From contig JALDNG010000090.1 of NCBI GenBank assembly GCA_024349245.1, positions 592,501 to 656,500 of the forward strand: 64,000 nt of DNA. Reading direction: 5' to 3'. The position numbers were made by a program, and so were the translations under genes. The stretch is from Neodontobutis hainanensis. Lineage: Eukaryota > Chordata > Actinopteri > Gobiiformes > Odontobutidae. Position 1 is the first letter of the stretch, and every line of letters starts with the position of its first letter. Positions 37,941 to 49,650 of this stretch are shown here, one piece after another. Below the pieces are notes generated by a model that was given only the letters and a program-made list of their open reading frames with translations, had not been told where the DNA came from and did no database searches.

Positions 37941-38650
37941 TAACACTTGATGTGCCTGCTTTCTTCTATATACACACTTTTGTGCTTAAAAAATATCATA
38001 CAGAATGCATTTGTTCCACACCAAATCTGTTCTTTCAACTACTGGACCAAAAATGTTCAGTGAAACACATCTAACAGTTACTGCAGAAAGATAAAGTATT
38101 GTCTCTTAACATAAAGTAACATAAAGTCTCAATTTTATCAGTTAGGTCACTAGTCAAGACGCTCAATGTCATCAAAATGACAATTATTTGCACTCTCATT
38201 CACTAAGGGCAATTTAAAGTCACCACCATTCTCCAATATTCTGTCTTTAGCTTAATGGAAAATCATTTTTATCTTGTGAACGCAAAAACAAATAGGGCTT
38301 ATCTAAAATGGTAGATGGTTGTTACAACTGCATTACATTGTTTTGTTTTTTTTGCAAAGTAATAACTGTAGTCCATGCCTAAACCTTTAAAAAAGATGGC
38401 TAATCTTACTGTCAATGGCAACAAAGTTAAAGCATGCTAACTACAGATGTTTTGAGGTTTGAGGTGGGGAACAGCCTGAACAATTGCTAGTTAACCCCTG
38501 GACTAACACTTATCTTAAGACAGACACTTGGGGTAATTTATTGTCCCCAGTTTCCTACAGATGCAACTCTATGGATGGTCGGTTAAAACCTATTGTGGAG
38601 ACTCTATACACGGCCTTGGGCGTTCCATGAGTTGCTTAATTGATCCCATG
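37941..38650. other. AT-rich non-coding stretch
   Basis: A short string near 38196 (CACTCTCATTCACTAAGGGC) may be a scrap of SINE family A in minus orientation. Nothing else was seen. Confidence 0.4.
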
Positions 38651-38745
38651 ACTAGTGTGACCATACATCCCATTTTAGCCGGAACAATCCCATTTTTAAG
38701 CCCCCTGTCCTAGGGACTTCTTCCTGTCCCAATTGTCCATTTGTT
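38651..38745. mobile_element. Possible DNA-transposon end fragment
   Basis: AGTGTGACCATACATCCCAT, TTAGCCGGAACAATCCC and CCTGTCCTAGGGAC resemble the start of a dispersed fish element known to me with 'gtgtgaccatacgtccc'. Only about 95 bases match, and no second end was found. Confidence 0.35.
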
Positions 38746-39209
38746 AATATAATAAAAAAATATTTTACTCAATGCACTCATGTTACGTTTTTTTTTCCAT
38801 CAAGGCAAGGAATTTACGTTATGGTGCTGTCCTTTGATTTGCGTGTTTAAAATTAAAGTGTCCTAGGTTTGAATTAAGGCCGGACGGTAAACTCCATAAA
38901 GTACTCGGTAAAGTCCATATTATGAAAAATGACAATCAACAGAACTACCTATACAATTTTCAAATTTGGTTTTCCAATCAACAGCTTGCACATTTTAGAC
39001 TGGCCTTTTCTTGTGGCCGGCCTAAGGCACACCTGTGCAATAATCATGCTCTCTAATCAGCATCTTGATATGTTCCACGTGTGAGGTGGATGGATTATCT
39101 CGGCAAAGGAGATGTGCTCACTAACACAGATTTGGACAGATTTGTGAACAATATTTGAGAGAAATAAGCCTTTTGTGTACATAGCTATTTGAGTAAAAAT
39201 GGGGGAAAG

Positions 39210-39213
<4 letters not shown>

Positions 39214-39252
<39 letters not shown>
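39214..39252. repeat. (AT)n microsatellite
   Basis: A continuous AT run of about 38 bases. Confidence 0.95.
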
Positions 39253-39255
<3 letters not shown>

Positions 39256-39359
39256 TCAGAAGCTGGTATAATCCAAGGTGGACACCGTGGATGTGGAGGA
39301 CAAGCAAAGACAAAGCTCTCTTGAGAATGTGAGGACACACTATTGCCCCCACCTTTCTT

Positions 39360-39780
39360 AACTAATTGTGCACTCCAGTATGCATTGGGTATGCACGCAT
39401 GTCAGACTCACTGCATCGGGCAATGGTTCACAGAGATCTGAAGCAATCTAAAGCACTGTAGAGTGGCCTTTGGCGGTGCCATCGGCAATCTTCCCCTTAA
39501 GGACACAAGGCGGACCAGAGGAGCCTGCACAAGAGAAGGAAGAGCGCGGCCGAAGTAGATAAAGAGGTGCCGGGGGAGAGAAGGGGTAGGAGACAGCTAC
39601 AGCTCGGGGAATTCAGAAGGAGGGGGTGGGATTTCTACCTGCCTTCACAAAGTACTGGTGCTCCCAAGTTGACAGCTGAGGTCAGACAAAAGACCCAGCA
39701 AAAAACCCTCTGGCATTCTTACCGCGTGCTGCCCGTCAAAGGCCGCATGAAATAAACACAAACATGAATGAAAACAGCAG
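39360..39780. promoter_or_regulatory. Candidate conserved non-coding element
   Basis: A purine- and GC-rich block (GAAGAGCGCGGCCGAAGTAG near 39540, then GGTGCCGGGGGAGAG) with GCCATCGGCAATCTTCC near 39477. There is no domain-bearing frame. Confidence 0.28.
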
Positions 39781-41085
39781 AAAGCCCAAATAATCCAAGG
39801 CTGGAGAAATAGGTTGTTTTTTTATAAACAGACAGAAGGGAGATGAAGAAAGACAAAGCAGGACCGGAGAGCTAGCGTCACGAACTGTTTGTGTAATGGC
39901 TGACTCCATTAGTTGCCATATGGGGACTGAGCTGGTGAGTTTGATGAAAGCACAACTGAATGTCCCTAAATGAGTTTCTGTGAAGCTGGCGATGCATTGT
40001 GCCTCTTCTTTTTCAAATTTAGATTTTTTTTTTTGTGTTTGTGTGCCTTCTTTTCATGGCTGGTGGAACAAGTAAATAGAGTTAGTGCCACCAGCCACAG
40101 AGTAGAGCCACAGTTACCTTGGATTTGAATTAGTTGGACACAAGAACAACTTTGCCATTCTTTTCCTTTTTCTCAGGGAAATAAAACAAATTTGTAAAAC
40201 ACAGTGCATTTTTAACTGTATTTATATTCTACAGTAAATAGTTACGCGAGAACAACAGACTTATTGATATGACACTTATATATGACAGTAGTAAATAAAA
40301 GCTTAGTGTAAAAAATACCTCTAAGATGAAGGGCATGTGATGGACAGTTTAGCTGAGCGGTTTTATTGAACACTGGTTGTCAGTGAATCAACAAAGAAAA
40401 TGAAAGTGTTAATTGTTTAGGTAACACAATTTCATTGCCACTAAAATCACTGGCATGCACAATCCCCTATGCAAATAATGTACTTTACTGTGCATAATCA
40501 AGATGTTGGTGTATAGCGACAGCTTGAACAATTCTTGTATGAGCAAATGGTTAAATATATGGTGCATGCCTGTCTATAAAAATGGACCAAGTGAGAGTGG
40601 GGGAAGATGATGAGCAAGACAGGAAAAATGTAATGACCTATCAATCAACTATAGGGGGCTCCTTATTACTCTATAAAAAAATGCACTTGTATGTAGTAAA
40701 AATAATTCCAATGTAATTCACTTTATCATTGTGTTACAACAATTTTAATCTTTTTGTTCATGATAATTGTTTTTAGAATAGATTTTTCTTATTTTTTATT
40801 CAAGCTCAACACAGTAGTCATTATGTCATTCTAATGGCCTGATAGGGTTATTATGAAACTTCAAAGACCTAGTGTAGGCGCTGTGGTGGTATTATGGCCT
40901 CTTTTCTATGTAAGAAACTATTAATAAGCACACGGGACAAAAGGCACAGTGTCAAGTGGCATCTGAGACTTACATTGTATTTGTTGTATGATACAACTAC
41001 TTGTAGCAGTCTATTGATATGCTGAAGCTTCCAGTTACATGATGTATGGTTATAGTGCCTGTCTGTCAGCAATATAACCTCCTTC
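39781..41085. other. AT-rich non-coding stretch, nothing recognised
   Basis: No supported element in this interval. Confidence 0.45.
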
Positions 41086-41345
41086 TTAGTCTGAGGAGAC
41101 GAGCTGCTCTGCCTGCCAGCCGACCACAAATGTAGGCTGAGATCCACCGTGTCCCGGGCAAACTGACACTTGGCGACGCAATACAATAGCATCCTGGTTC
41201 CTCCGCAAATAGCTGTCCTTCATCCCCTGTCATGAATCCTGGAGCGGCAGCAGCCATTTTAGCACAGACATATTTCAATCACACGCTGACGTTTGAGGGC
41301 ACTGTGAGCCGCCTGGTCGTTAGCTGAATTTTAAAGGCTTTTCCG
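41086..41345. promoter_or_regulatory. Candidate conserved non-coding element
   Basis: A GC-richer block with CACCGTGTCCCGGGCAAAC near 41145, CAGCAGCCATTTTAGC near 41248 and GAGCCGCCTGGTCGTTAGC near 41307. Confidence 0.27.
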
Positions 41346-41464
41346 CTGCGTTTTTTGGTCTTGACTTTGGACAGCTTTATGGAATGAATAATCTGTGTGA
41401 CCTCATCTAAATAAGAAAGACCCCTGTACACTGCCTTTTTTCTGAAGTGACCTTGTATATAAGC

Positions 41465-41720
41465 AGTAGCTTAGCTCAGTGGGTAGAGTGGCCGTCCTTC
41501 AACCGGCGGGTGGACGGTTTGATCCCCGCTCGAAACATCCCAAAACATGATAACATCCTGCTCTCCCCCACACACTGTTGTTGTGTCCTTGGGCAAGACA
41601 CTTAACCTACTATTACCTCCAGTGGTGTTCCAGCTGTAACACTGGTAATAGCTTAACGTATGTAAAGCGCTTTGAGTGCTTACTACAGTAGGTGGAATAG
41701 TGCTATATAAAGACTATTAT
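41465..41720 (+). mobile_element. tRNA-derived SINE (family B, V-SINE-like), complete
   Basis: The tRNA-like head has A box TAGCTCAGTGGG at 41472-41483 and B box GGTTTGATCCC at 41516-41526. The conserved core TTGGGCAAGACACTTAACC follows. The tail GTAAAGCGCTTTGAGTGC to CTATATAAAGACT is the LINE-derived 3' end seen in vertebrate V-SINE-type elements. Spacing and head show RNA polymerase III ancestry. It is not a functional tRNA gene because no anticodon arm or 3' acceptor is kept. Confidence 0.85.
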
Positions 41721-44180
41721 AACATTTATGATTTTGTTCCATAGAGGGAGGTTGTGACAGATATGCACATAGTTATGCAAGTGTATTAACTGGACTACAG
41801 TGCATACTTATCTGAGGTATGTAAATTTACTGTTTGTTTTAGTGCAATGGATTCAATTGTTTAATCAATTTCTTTTGAAGGAACGGACTGAAGCCGGAAT
41901 AACAATGGACCATAACAAGGACGAAAGTTAATGCTGTGTTAAGTTATCTTTCTGCTGTCAAATCAGTGGATCAAATGATCACAAACAAAAAGAAATCTCA
42001 GTAAGACACATAAAGACTGCATCCCAGCCTGTAATGCACCAGAGTGCTACGTTTGAGGCCAATCTCCTGGACGTGGTCTTATCAGTGACTTGTCTTATAG
42101 GTGACAGACCCCACAGGCTCCCGGTCAGGGCTTCGAGATCAGTCACAGTACATTTGCATAGATGTAAAGTCTGTAGTCATCACGCTCTCCTCTGCTGACT
42201 GTTCCACTCAAAACTAGATCTGCCATATCTGGGGGGGAATCCATAAAAAGGATTGTCATGAATAATACTGGAGGTCTTGAAAGAGGTTCACGAAAATCTT
42301 TCAATTATAAAAATGTTCACAGCCCAAACGACAGCTGCAGAAAGGCTTTGTCCTGACAAACAATCGCCTATATGCTGCTTTGATGTAAGGCAAGAAACTT
42401 TCACAAACTTTTTCTTTCTCTGAAGAGTTACGGAATTCCTAAACTAAAATGTTAACAAGTCCGGGTAGAATTACAAGAATCCATTGTTTGAGTTCATCCT
42501 CAAGTTCAATATTTATTTTTTAACATCTGTTCAATTTTTAAAATATGGAATAATTAAGATAAATGTTCTCTTACTGGAGTTGCTCTGTGTAAGAGTTTGA
42601 TCTTGAATTATTTACACAGTGCGATGGATATAGCAGGCTGTCAGTGGCTTTCAAAGCTCCAAATCAGCCATTGTTGTTGTTGGTCGTCTGTTTGGAACAA
42701 GAGTGTGATAAAGTTTCCCTCACACCTTAAAATGTAGACATCCTAAAATATACTGTTTGAATTAGCACATGAAAAAAACAGAGGGTTTGTTTTTTCACAA
42801 GTAGCTTATACTAAAATTAGACCAAGGCACTTTTTTTCTGCCCTGAAGGCACATTAGTCTTTAAAATCAGATTTCATAATTGTAGCATCAACTCTTCTTG
42901 TTAAATGGAAATACAATCACTCCCCAGCTATCAACAAAGCGTTCATATGCTAAATTTGCTATCACAAAATAATGTGGTAGTAAGTAGGTATAATATAATT
43001 GTCCCCTGGTGGTTGGCTCCAGTATCGGTCTTAAGCTCTTTTCATTGTGGCAAATCACTTTCTTTCCTAGATCTATACTAAAAGTTGCACTGCCGGAATA
43101 AATGCAGATTAGGAATAGTTGAGCATAAATGGGACAGCTCTGCGTTATGAGATACTCTGGATGTGTAGCAGTTTGTGTTTAAAAATAAATAAATAATCTA
43201 TGCAATTTTTAGTAAAGATTTTATGTAGCTCTTTCTTTACTTCATTTATTGCTAATGTCAAGTTTGGAAAAAGGTTTGTGTATTGCTTACATAATAAATA
43301 TTTTTTTGGGCTGAGATGGAATTAAAGTGGTAGAAATACGACTAATATCTCAGTAATGAAATCATAAAAAACTTTCATTATACATACCTACAGGTTTGGT
43401 GGGTTTGCTTTTATTTTGATCAAACTCAAAAATCAAATAGTCAAATAAAAAGAAAAAAATCATCTGGAACTAGTCCTTTTTTCCTGTGATAGCTTTTACC
43501 AACATGACCAAGTCAGAATATAATCTCTAAAGTAAAGGAGTTAGAGGAAAACTAACCCATGTTGCCCCTTTTAGCGTTAACAAATACAGTAGAACACATA
43601 TAATGCCAATGTGGTCAGTTATGTGTCATTAGTCACTTTAAAAACCCAGCACCACAAAGTGAGCCTAACTAACCTTGATTTCTTCCTTTAGGTACTTTGC
43701 AGACAGTGACTCACTTGACAATATATATTTTAAAGCTCCCCCTACTGGGTACCACTAGAAGGAGATCTGTTGCATTATGTCTGAGTCACAGTGTTGTTGT
43801 GTCCTCTACATGAATTCGTTCTCAAATTAAAGCAGTTGGAGAAAAGTTAATTTAACTAATTGTTGCAGCTATGGTAAACAGATATGACCCAGGTTAACAA
43901 ATGTAGCTGATTTTGTTCATGAAAAAAAAAAGGATTTAGCTTTAGACAAAAATAGTAGTGCAGGTGTTTGCTGTGAAATATTGTTTACCGACAATGGCTA
44001 GACAATAGATAGGAGCAGACCCGGGGGAGGTGGTGGTGGTGTCTGAGGGGCTTGTGACACTTTACAGGGTCCTAGCTTTTTCACTATAGCTCATGAGCAA
44101 GATTAGTTTTTGTCGCCCATCTCCTTTGGCGATCAATCCCAGCTCGGACCTCATCCACACATACAATCTTTCCATTACTG
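41721..44180. other. AT-rich non-coding stretch with small repeat scraps
   Basis: GTCCCCTGGTGGTTGGCTCC (from about 43002) resembles CCCCCTGGTGGCTGGCTTTG (from about 44398), a recurring short fish repeat motif. The block 42000-42240 is moderately GC-rich. No gene is supported. Confidence 0.4.
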
Positions 44181-44189
44181 TTGCTCCAT

Positions 44190-44290
44190 GCTGGTTAAAA
44201 GTTGTGTGTTGTGGAAGAATGATAGAATGGAGCTCTGGGCCTTAAATAGCTTTTCTTTTTATTTCCACACTTAAACGCTGTGAAAAATGA
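44190..44290 (+). repeat. Imperfect direct repeat, copy 1
   Basis: CTGGTTAAAAGTTGTGTGTT, then AAGAATGATAGAATGG and AATAGCTTTTCTTTTT, recurs about 1.05 kb downstream with roughly three-quarters identity by eye. The family is unknown. Confidence 0.5.
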
Positions 44291-44554
44291 TTCTCAAGTC
44301 CATTACTTTCCAAAATCATAAACCAAATAAATGTAGGTAAATTTAAAACTGTAAAAGCTGCATTGTGTTTAAACATATGTAAATCCTGTCTGCATTTCCC
44401 CCTGGTGGCTGGCTTTGGTATACGTCATCAACTCCACCCCCTCAATATTAGACCTTACGGGAATCAAACCCCCAATCTCCCGCACCCCATACAGTATATA
44501 CTGTGTAATAATAACACACAAACAGGTTTTTTTCTGGTCTACCATTTATCTGAA

Positions 44555-44584
44555 ATAATAATAATACAAATAATAATAATAATC
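44555..44584. repeat. (AAT)n microsatellite
   Basis: AAT units broken once by ACA, directly next to the 3' end of the adjoining SINE, so probably derived from its tail. Confidence 0.75.
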
Positions 44585-44790
44585 ATTTTTATTTTTATAT
44601 AGCGCTTTCCCACCTACTGTAGTAAGCACTCAAAGAGCTTTACATACATTAAGCTATTCCCCAGTGTTACAGCTGGAACACCACTGGAGGCAAGGGGGGG
44701 TTAAGTGTCTTTGCCCAAGGGCACAACAACAGTATGAACTGTGGTGAGAGCGGAATTTGAACTGCCAGCCTTCTGGTTATTGGATGACTA
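44585..44790 (-). mobile_element. tRNA-derived SINE (family B), inverted relative to the copy at 41465
   Basis: The plus strand reads TATATAGCGCTTTCCCACCT, then CTACTGTAGTAAGCACTCAA, TGTTACAGCTGGAACACCAC and TTGAACTGCC. This is the reverse complement of the tail, core and B box of the 41465 element. The two share the unusual CTTACTACAGTAGGTGG stretch, so they belong to one subfamily. The A box is degraded or lost. Confidence 0.83.
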
Positions 44791-45235
44791 TATAACTTTT
44801 TACCTCAAAAGATAGACAGTGATGTTATTAAAACACCTTTTAACAAACAGCTCATTTTTAAACAGCTTATTTTAATATAAAATATACATTAAGTGGCAAG
44901 TTTAATTATGAATTGCTGGCAGGTCAAAAGGTTATTCAAAACGTTGTTACCAATCAATACCCAATGGTCTACCTTTATTTGAAACATAATAAACACATAC
45001 AACCTGTTTACTGAGTTCTCTCTTCTGATTGGATAAAAAGGGACAGGACACGTAGACATGTATTTTAGTCTTATGGCACTGGGTCCGGTGGAATTCTCTA
45101 TAATAGTAATAGCTGCTTGAAAATAGTTATTTAACAAATGTTTCATCAAAAAATTTATGTAACCCATAAAATTCAGATAAATCTGATGGGTCTCTTTGCG
45201 TGTTAGCTTCTTGCTTCTACAGTTTGATCTATTAC
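44791..45235. other. AT-rich non-coding stretch, nothing recognised
   Basis: No supported element in this interval. Confidence 0.4.
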
Positions 45236-45345
45236 ACTGGTTAAAGGTTGTGTTTTGTAAAAGAATAATGAAATGGGGTTTGGAGCGTTCAATAGTTTAT
45301 CTTTTTTTTTCCCCCTCTGCACACTCTATAAGCACCGTAAACCTC
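45236..45345 (+). repeat. Imperfect direct repeat, copy 2
   Basis: CTGGTTAAAGGTTGTGTTTT, then AAGAATAATGAAATGG and CAATAGTTTATCTTTTT, pairs with the copy at 44190. The interval between them holds the inverted SINE at 44585. Confidence 0.5.
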
Positions 45346-45379
45346 GGGCTTTACAGCATTAAAGGCTAGACTGATGGGG

Positions 45380-46210
45380 ACTCAGTACATGTACTCCAAA
45401 CAGCGTGTGGCACAACGCAAAGCATGCCACATTAGAATTCTCCTGTTGCAGCCATCGAGTGCACAACCAGGGCCTTTCATCCAGCCAAGTTAGGAAGTCA
45501 AATTCATTTTTTGATTGCTGCTATTTGGGTTGGCCCCAAAGTCGCACAAAAAACACACACCTCGGCCTTGTACGGCGCCTTAGGCTGTGCTTTGTTCACA
45601 CAGGAAAGCGATCAATCTGTGAATCAAAGATTTTTCTAGATCCATTTTTTTACCTTCCACCTTTTGTCGAAACCGGGAAGATGCATTTATTTTACAATGC
45701 ATGAGCCGCAAAACTCAAGAGACCTGAAAGGAAGGACAATATTCCACATTTTGTCTTTTTTTCCCCCCAAACACACTGTTATCTATCACAGCTTGTCTGC
45801 AACATACAGTAGCAAACAATTTCATTTTTCACAGCAAGACCCTGGGGAGTTCAGTACACAGCGTTTTGTGTTTAGAACGCACTGTATTTTTAGTCTTTAT
45901 CATTTTTATAGGAGATTAAAAAGACTTGGCTGTTTGCCTTTTCTTTCGTCTTAGTAGTTTTGCTTCTAAGGTCAAAATCCATGCACTGGCACTTCACAGC
46001 TCAGTGCATATGCATACCAATAACATCCTCTGTAATAATCCCTTTTGGCACACTAGATTATTCCGAAAGCAGTTTGTTTTCATTTATGTACCGCTTCCAC
46101 GTTGACTTTCATATTCCCCTCTCTGGCTTTTGTCACTTGTTAGCAGATTTCCAGTTAGCAAAGGTAAAGGAGGTAATGGTGTCCTGGTTTTAACCCCACG
46201 CCGCTCACTT
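45380..46210. promoter_or_regulatory. Candidate conserved non-coding element cluster
   Basis: A repeat-free block with GTGGCACAACGCAAAGC near 45407, CTTGTACGGCGCCTTAGGC near 45567, and GATCAATCTGTGAATCAAAG near 45610, where ATCAAAG is a TCF/LEF-type core. Several 70-99 codon frames occur but none resembles a domain. Confidence 0.36.
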
Positions 46211-46529
46211 TTAACAACCACTCAGACGCTGCGCTCACGACTCACTGTAGAACGGATTTATGATGGGTAATGCACTTTATGAATGGTTATGAAAACAGCT
46301 TTTATTAGCAGCTCTTTCAAAGTGCCTTTTTTCATGGTGTGGTATTCTTAACAACGCAAATAAAATCATAACACTCGTGTCATGAATAAACCATGGAACC
46401 AAATCACCAATTAGATTTTGTGGGCACAGTTTGGCTCTTTTTTATTTGGTGTCCTTGTTTAGTTATTAGTGACACACTTTATTTTTGATGCTTTCTAGTT
46501 TCTGCATGAACAGTTGGCATAGAGATCTA

Positions 46530-46612
46530 AATCTAAATGTATCCCTGGTGAATGAATGTCAGAGTGAATGGTGGCCTTGACATTGGCCGCAGGCTATTTC
46601 TACTGGGATGAT
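46530..46612 (+). mobile_element. SINE family A fragment
   Basis: TCCCTGGTGAATGAATGTCA then GAGTGAATGGT matches the middle of the family (compare TCCCTAGTGAATGAATGTGA at about 54307). The copy is short and eroded. Confidence 0.5.
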
Positions 46613-46705
46613 ATAACTAACATAGTGAACAAAACGAATGTGATCAATGTGGAATACAGTGTTTGACAGACCACAGAGCTAATGTCAGTGCATTATTATG
46701 CTTTA

Positions 46706-47393
46706 AGGCCCGTACACACCGGGAGGAATATCTGCGTGCGTTATTCGCCAGCATTTTTCAACGCGTTTTCTGTGTTCACACCCAAGCGATTTTCGCTGAC
46801 GACGAGCCGAGTGAACATGCAAATTCATTCCCTGACATTAGATGGCGCTTAATGTAAAACAGAAATACCCCTGTACACAAGGTGGCGCTGCGCAACTTTA
46901 CGCTTCTGACACTCGCTTTTCACTCAGAAGAACAGAGCAAGTAATTTTTGTAATCAATGTCGCATTTGTCATAAGTTCTTTGTGTTCCGACACCAACGAG
47001 ACCAGCAGCTCTACATTCATCTTGCCTTGCATCTTCTTCGTCTTATTTCTTCCCGGCAGTGTACACGCTACTTTGCGTATATCTTCTTCGCCGTTAAGTA
47101 TGTGTGCTCGGCAAGACTGTTTTGTGTTTGAGCGCCCCTAAGTTGTGTTTTACTGTAACTTCAGAAGCTCCAGACACGTGAGCAAAAGCGCAAATCTCAT
47201 TGGTCGTATAGTTTTTGACGCGGCGCGTCAAACCAAAACAACGAACCCGGGTCGTTTTTCAAAAACTGACTTTTTTACGCGTGGCGTTTTTCACGTTGGT
47301 GTGAACACTCACATTGGCGCCCATTGTTTAGTCACGAGGCGTTAAACGTCGGCGAATATCGCGCGCGAAATTCGTCTCGGTCTGAACAGGCTT
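46706..47393. mobile_element. PIF/Harbinger-like MITE, 688 bp, with TTA target duplication
   Basis: The left end reads AGGCCCGTACACACCGGGAG. The right end, reverse-complemented, reads AAGCCTGTTCAGACCGAGAC. The similarity extends about 45 bases inward to a shared ATTCGCC motif. TTA flanks both sides (46703-46705 and 47394-47396), the 3-bp TWA target duplication expected of PIF/Harbinger elements. The body is GC- and CpG-rich, with GTTTTTGACGCGGCGCGTCA near 47211 and CACGTG near 47175, and encodes no transposase. It was therefore mobilised in trans. Overlapping open frames inside are chance. Confidence 0.85.
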
Positions 47394-47396
47394 TTA

Positions 47397-48439
47397 GGTT
47401 GACAATGCTACACTGGGCAAACTCACATCTCACCTCTGCTCTAGCGCCTCCTTTTTGTTGCAAGGTGATATTGTTGTATCAACTGTAGATGTCCCCAGCC
47501 AAATATCAGCTAAAACAATATAACTAAGAAGAACAATTGTGGTTCCATCGTCCAAAAGTCAGATGTATGCTGGTTTTGAAGTTTATTGCAAGTCTGAGAT
47601 CTATTATTAATAGTGCACACCAGAGATTGCGCTAGACTCTTTCACTATCCTTCCTTTTGATTGACAGAGTCGTAAAATTTCAATTATAATCTATTATTAC
47701 CTGTCATTTTTCATTTTCATACTTTAAATTAATACTCATTATAGCTTCTCATTTTACTCACATTTTAAGATTATAGAGGATAGATTATTCTTTATAGTTA
47801 TGAAAAACAGATACAAAAACGGAACTTCATGTTCAACACAAGGCAGAATTTTAACTTTTTGCACTGACAGCAGAAGGATATTTTGTGCTTGAACAGGCAG
47901 GTATAGAACACAGTATATTACACAATTTGATTCCAACTACAAAAAAAAAATAATAATAAAATAAACTGAACTTAATTCAGTGGCTGTTGTTTAGATCTTT
48001 CTGCTCTGTTCAGTGTTGTCTGTTTGTCCTCCTTCATCCTCCTCTGCATCATGTTCTCTTTTTTCAACTTTTTTAACATTATCACAATTATTTTTTGGTT
48101 TAAAGAAAGTACTCACTCTCAGCTGCCATGACATTTTTGCAACTGAATGCAGCGTGATAAAGACAAAACAATCCAAGATAATTATTAGTTAATATGTACA
48201 TCCGGCCCCCAACTGGACAGGAGCAGGAATTAGAATAAATCACACTCAGAGTAATTTGTCAAAATGACGGATGACATTCAAATTTTTTTGTCACTGCTAA
48301 AAAAACAATGAAGAAAAATATTTGGCTAACGCAAACTCTGGTGCACACAAATAGCTTCATCTTTGTGACAGCTTAGATATTGCAGATTTATCAATTTCCT
48401 CTTGGTTGAAGTAGCATCTATTCCTGTCTTTTATCTGTT
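47397..48439. other. AT-rich non-coding stretch, nothing recognised
   Basis: Includes a poly(A)/(AAT) run at about 47940-47960. Nothing else is supported. Confidence 0.45.
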
Positions 48440-49010
48440 AAGTAAGTATAGACCATTAACAACACACTGTGGAGCATTCTCAAAACTTTTCACTCGGGGA
48501 CGTCTCATTACTTCACAAACAAATGCATTTCATTTACAAACTCTATAACGGCATTGGAATTCCAGACAGCCTTCTTAAGCAGACTAATTGTTTCCCTCCA
48601 AAGTCTTATAAGTGTTTAAGTATTCTACTCGGTGCTGCAGTGTGCACCCTCCTCTGTGCTGTAACTTATGGCACTGCTTAGTCTCCGCAGAGCCCTGTGG
48701 AAGGATGGCCAGTGCCGCTCGCCATAATGAGACTAAATCGTCACTCTCGGCACTCATTGGTTAAATTGCAGGAGCTGTTTAAAGTTGCACACCTCCCCAG
48801 GTCGTCTATACTGCTGCTTCCCCCTCACACCCTAAAACACAACCCTTGTTTTTTGTCTTTCTGGCAGGTAAGGGAATTGAGGGCCTCTCATAAGCTTAAT
48901 TGCTTTTCATTAAATCCACAAGCCAATGGGCAAATCAATTCTCCCATCAGTGGTTTGCAAATTGAAAGCAGCAATGTGTGGAGCGTTGATCTTGAGATTT
49001 ATATATAAAG
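48440..49010. promoter_or_regulatory. Candidate conserved non-coding element cluster
   Basis: The block has CAGACTAATTGTTTCCCTCC near 48580, GTGCCGCTCGCCATAATGAG near 48712, CATTGGTTAAATTGCAGG near 48754 and GCTTAATTGCTTTTCATTAA near 48893. Repeat-free, mixed composition, no credible coding frame. Confidence 0.38.
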
Positions 49011-49399
49011 CCGAATTAAGATTGGGCCAAAGATCTTGTTGTTCTTCAGCATAATGAATAACATCACACTAGAACTTCCATCATCTTCCATCAAGAACTG
49101 TTCTCATTGTTTAGTTTGAGCATGATAATAGCCTGTAAAATGTTAATTGTGCAGAAGCGCTCTATTATACCTGTTAATTGTTCTGGTAACATACTGGGAA
49201 AACACTAACTCCAAATGAAATTGATAAATAATTGCAGTTCTCAAGATCTGGCAAGTTTTTCACAGCACAATTGACTATACCTAATGGCACACTTTTTGTT
49301 ACATGTATGATGCTATCCATGGGTGCTATTTGCAAAAAAGTGTGCACCCATGAACAATCTCCATATGCTATATAATAATGTTCTGGACCTAATACACAA

Positions 49400-49650
49400 A
49401 TCAGTCATGAGATTATCTGTGTTGTTTATAGGTTGTTTATATCTTTCTAGAAGCATCTATTTTTATCTTTATTTTATGTTTACATATTATACTTTAACAT
49501 TTTTTATATTCTATCTTTTAGTTATTACTATTTTATTTAAGTTTTTATGCATACATGTTCCAAACACCAAACATATTTTTGAAATATAGTATACAATGTC
49601 TTAGTCAACTGACAATAAACCTCTTTGAATCTGAATCTTTGAATTAATTG
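49400..49650 (+). mobile_element. LINE 3'-tail remnant
   Basis: A T-rich run (TTTTTATCTTTATTTTATG) ends in GACAATAAACCTCTTTGAAT followed by two TGAATCT-like units. This is the usual end of L2-type fish LINEs, an AATAAA-like signal plus a short simple tail. No coding part is left. Confidence 0.45.

Noticed and set aside
41465..41540. Functional tRNA gene
   Set aside because: A and B boxes are present, but the cloverleaf decays between them and the sequence runs on into a SINE core and LINE-like tail.
46663..47345. Three consecutive frames of 64-99 codons
   Set aside because: They lie almost entirely inside the Harbinger-like MITE and do not resemble its transposase or DNA-binding protein.
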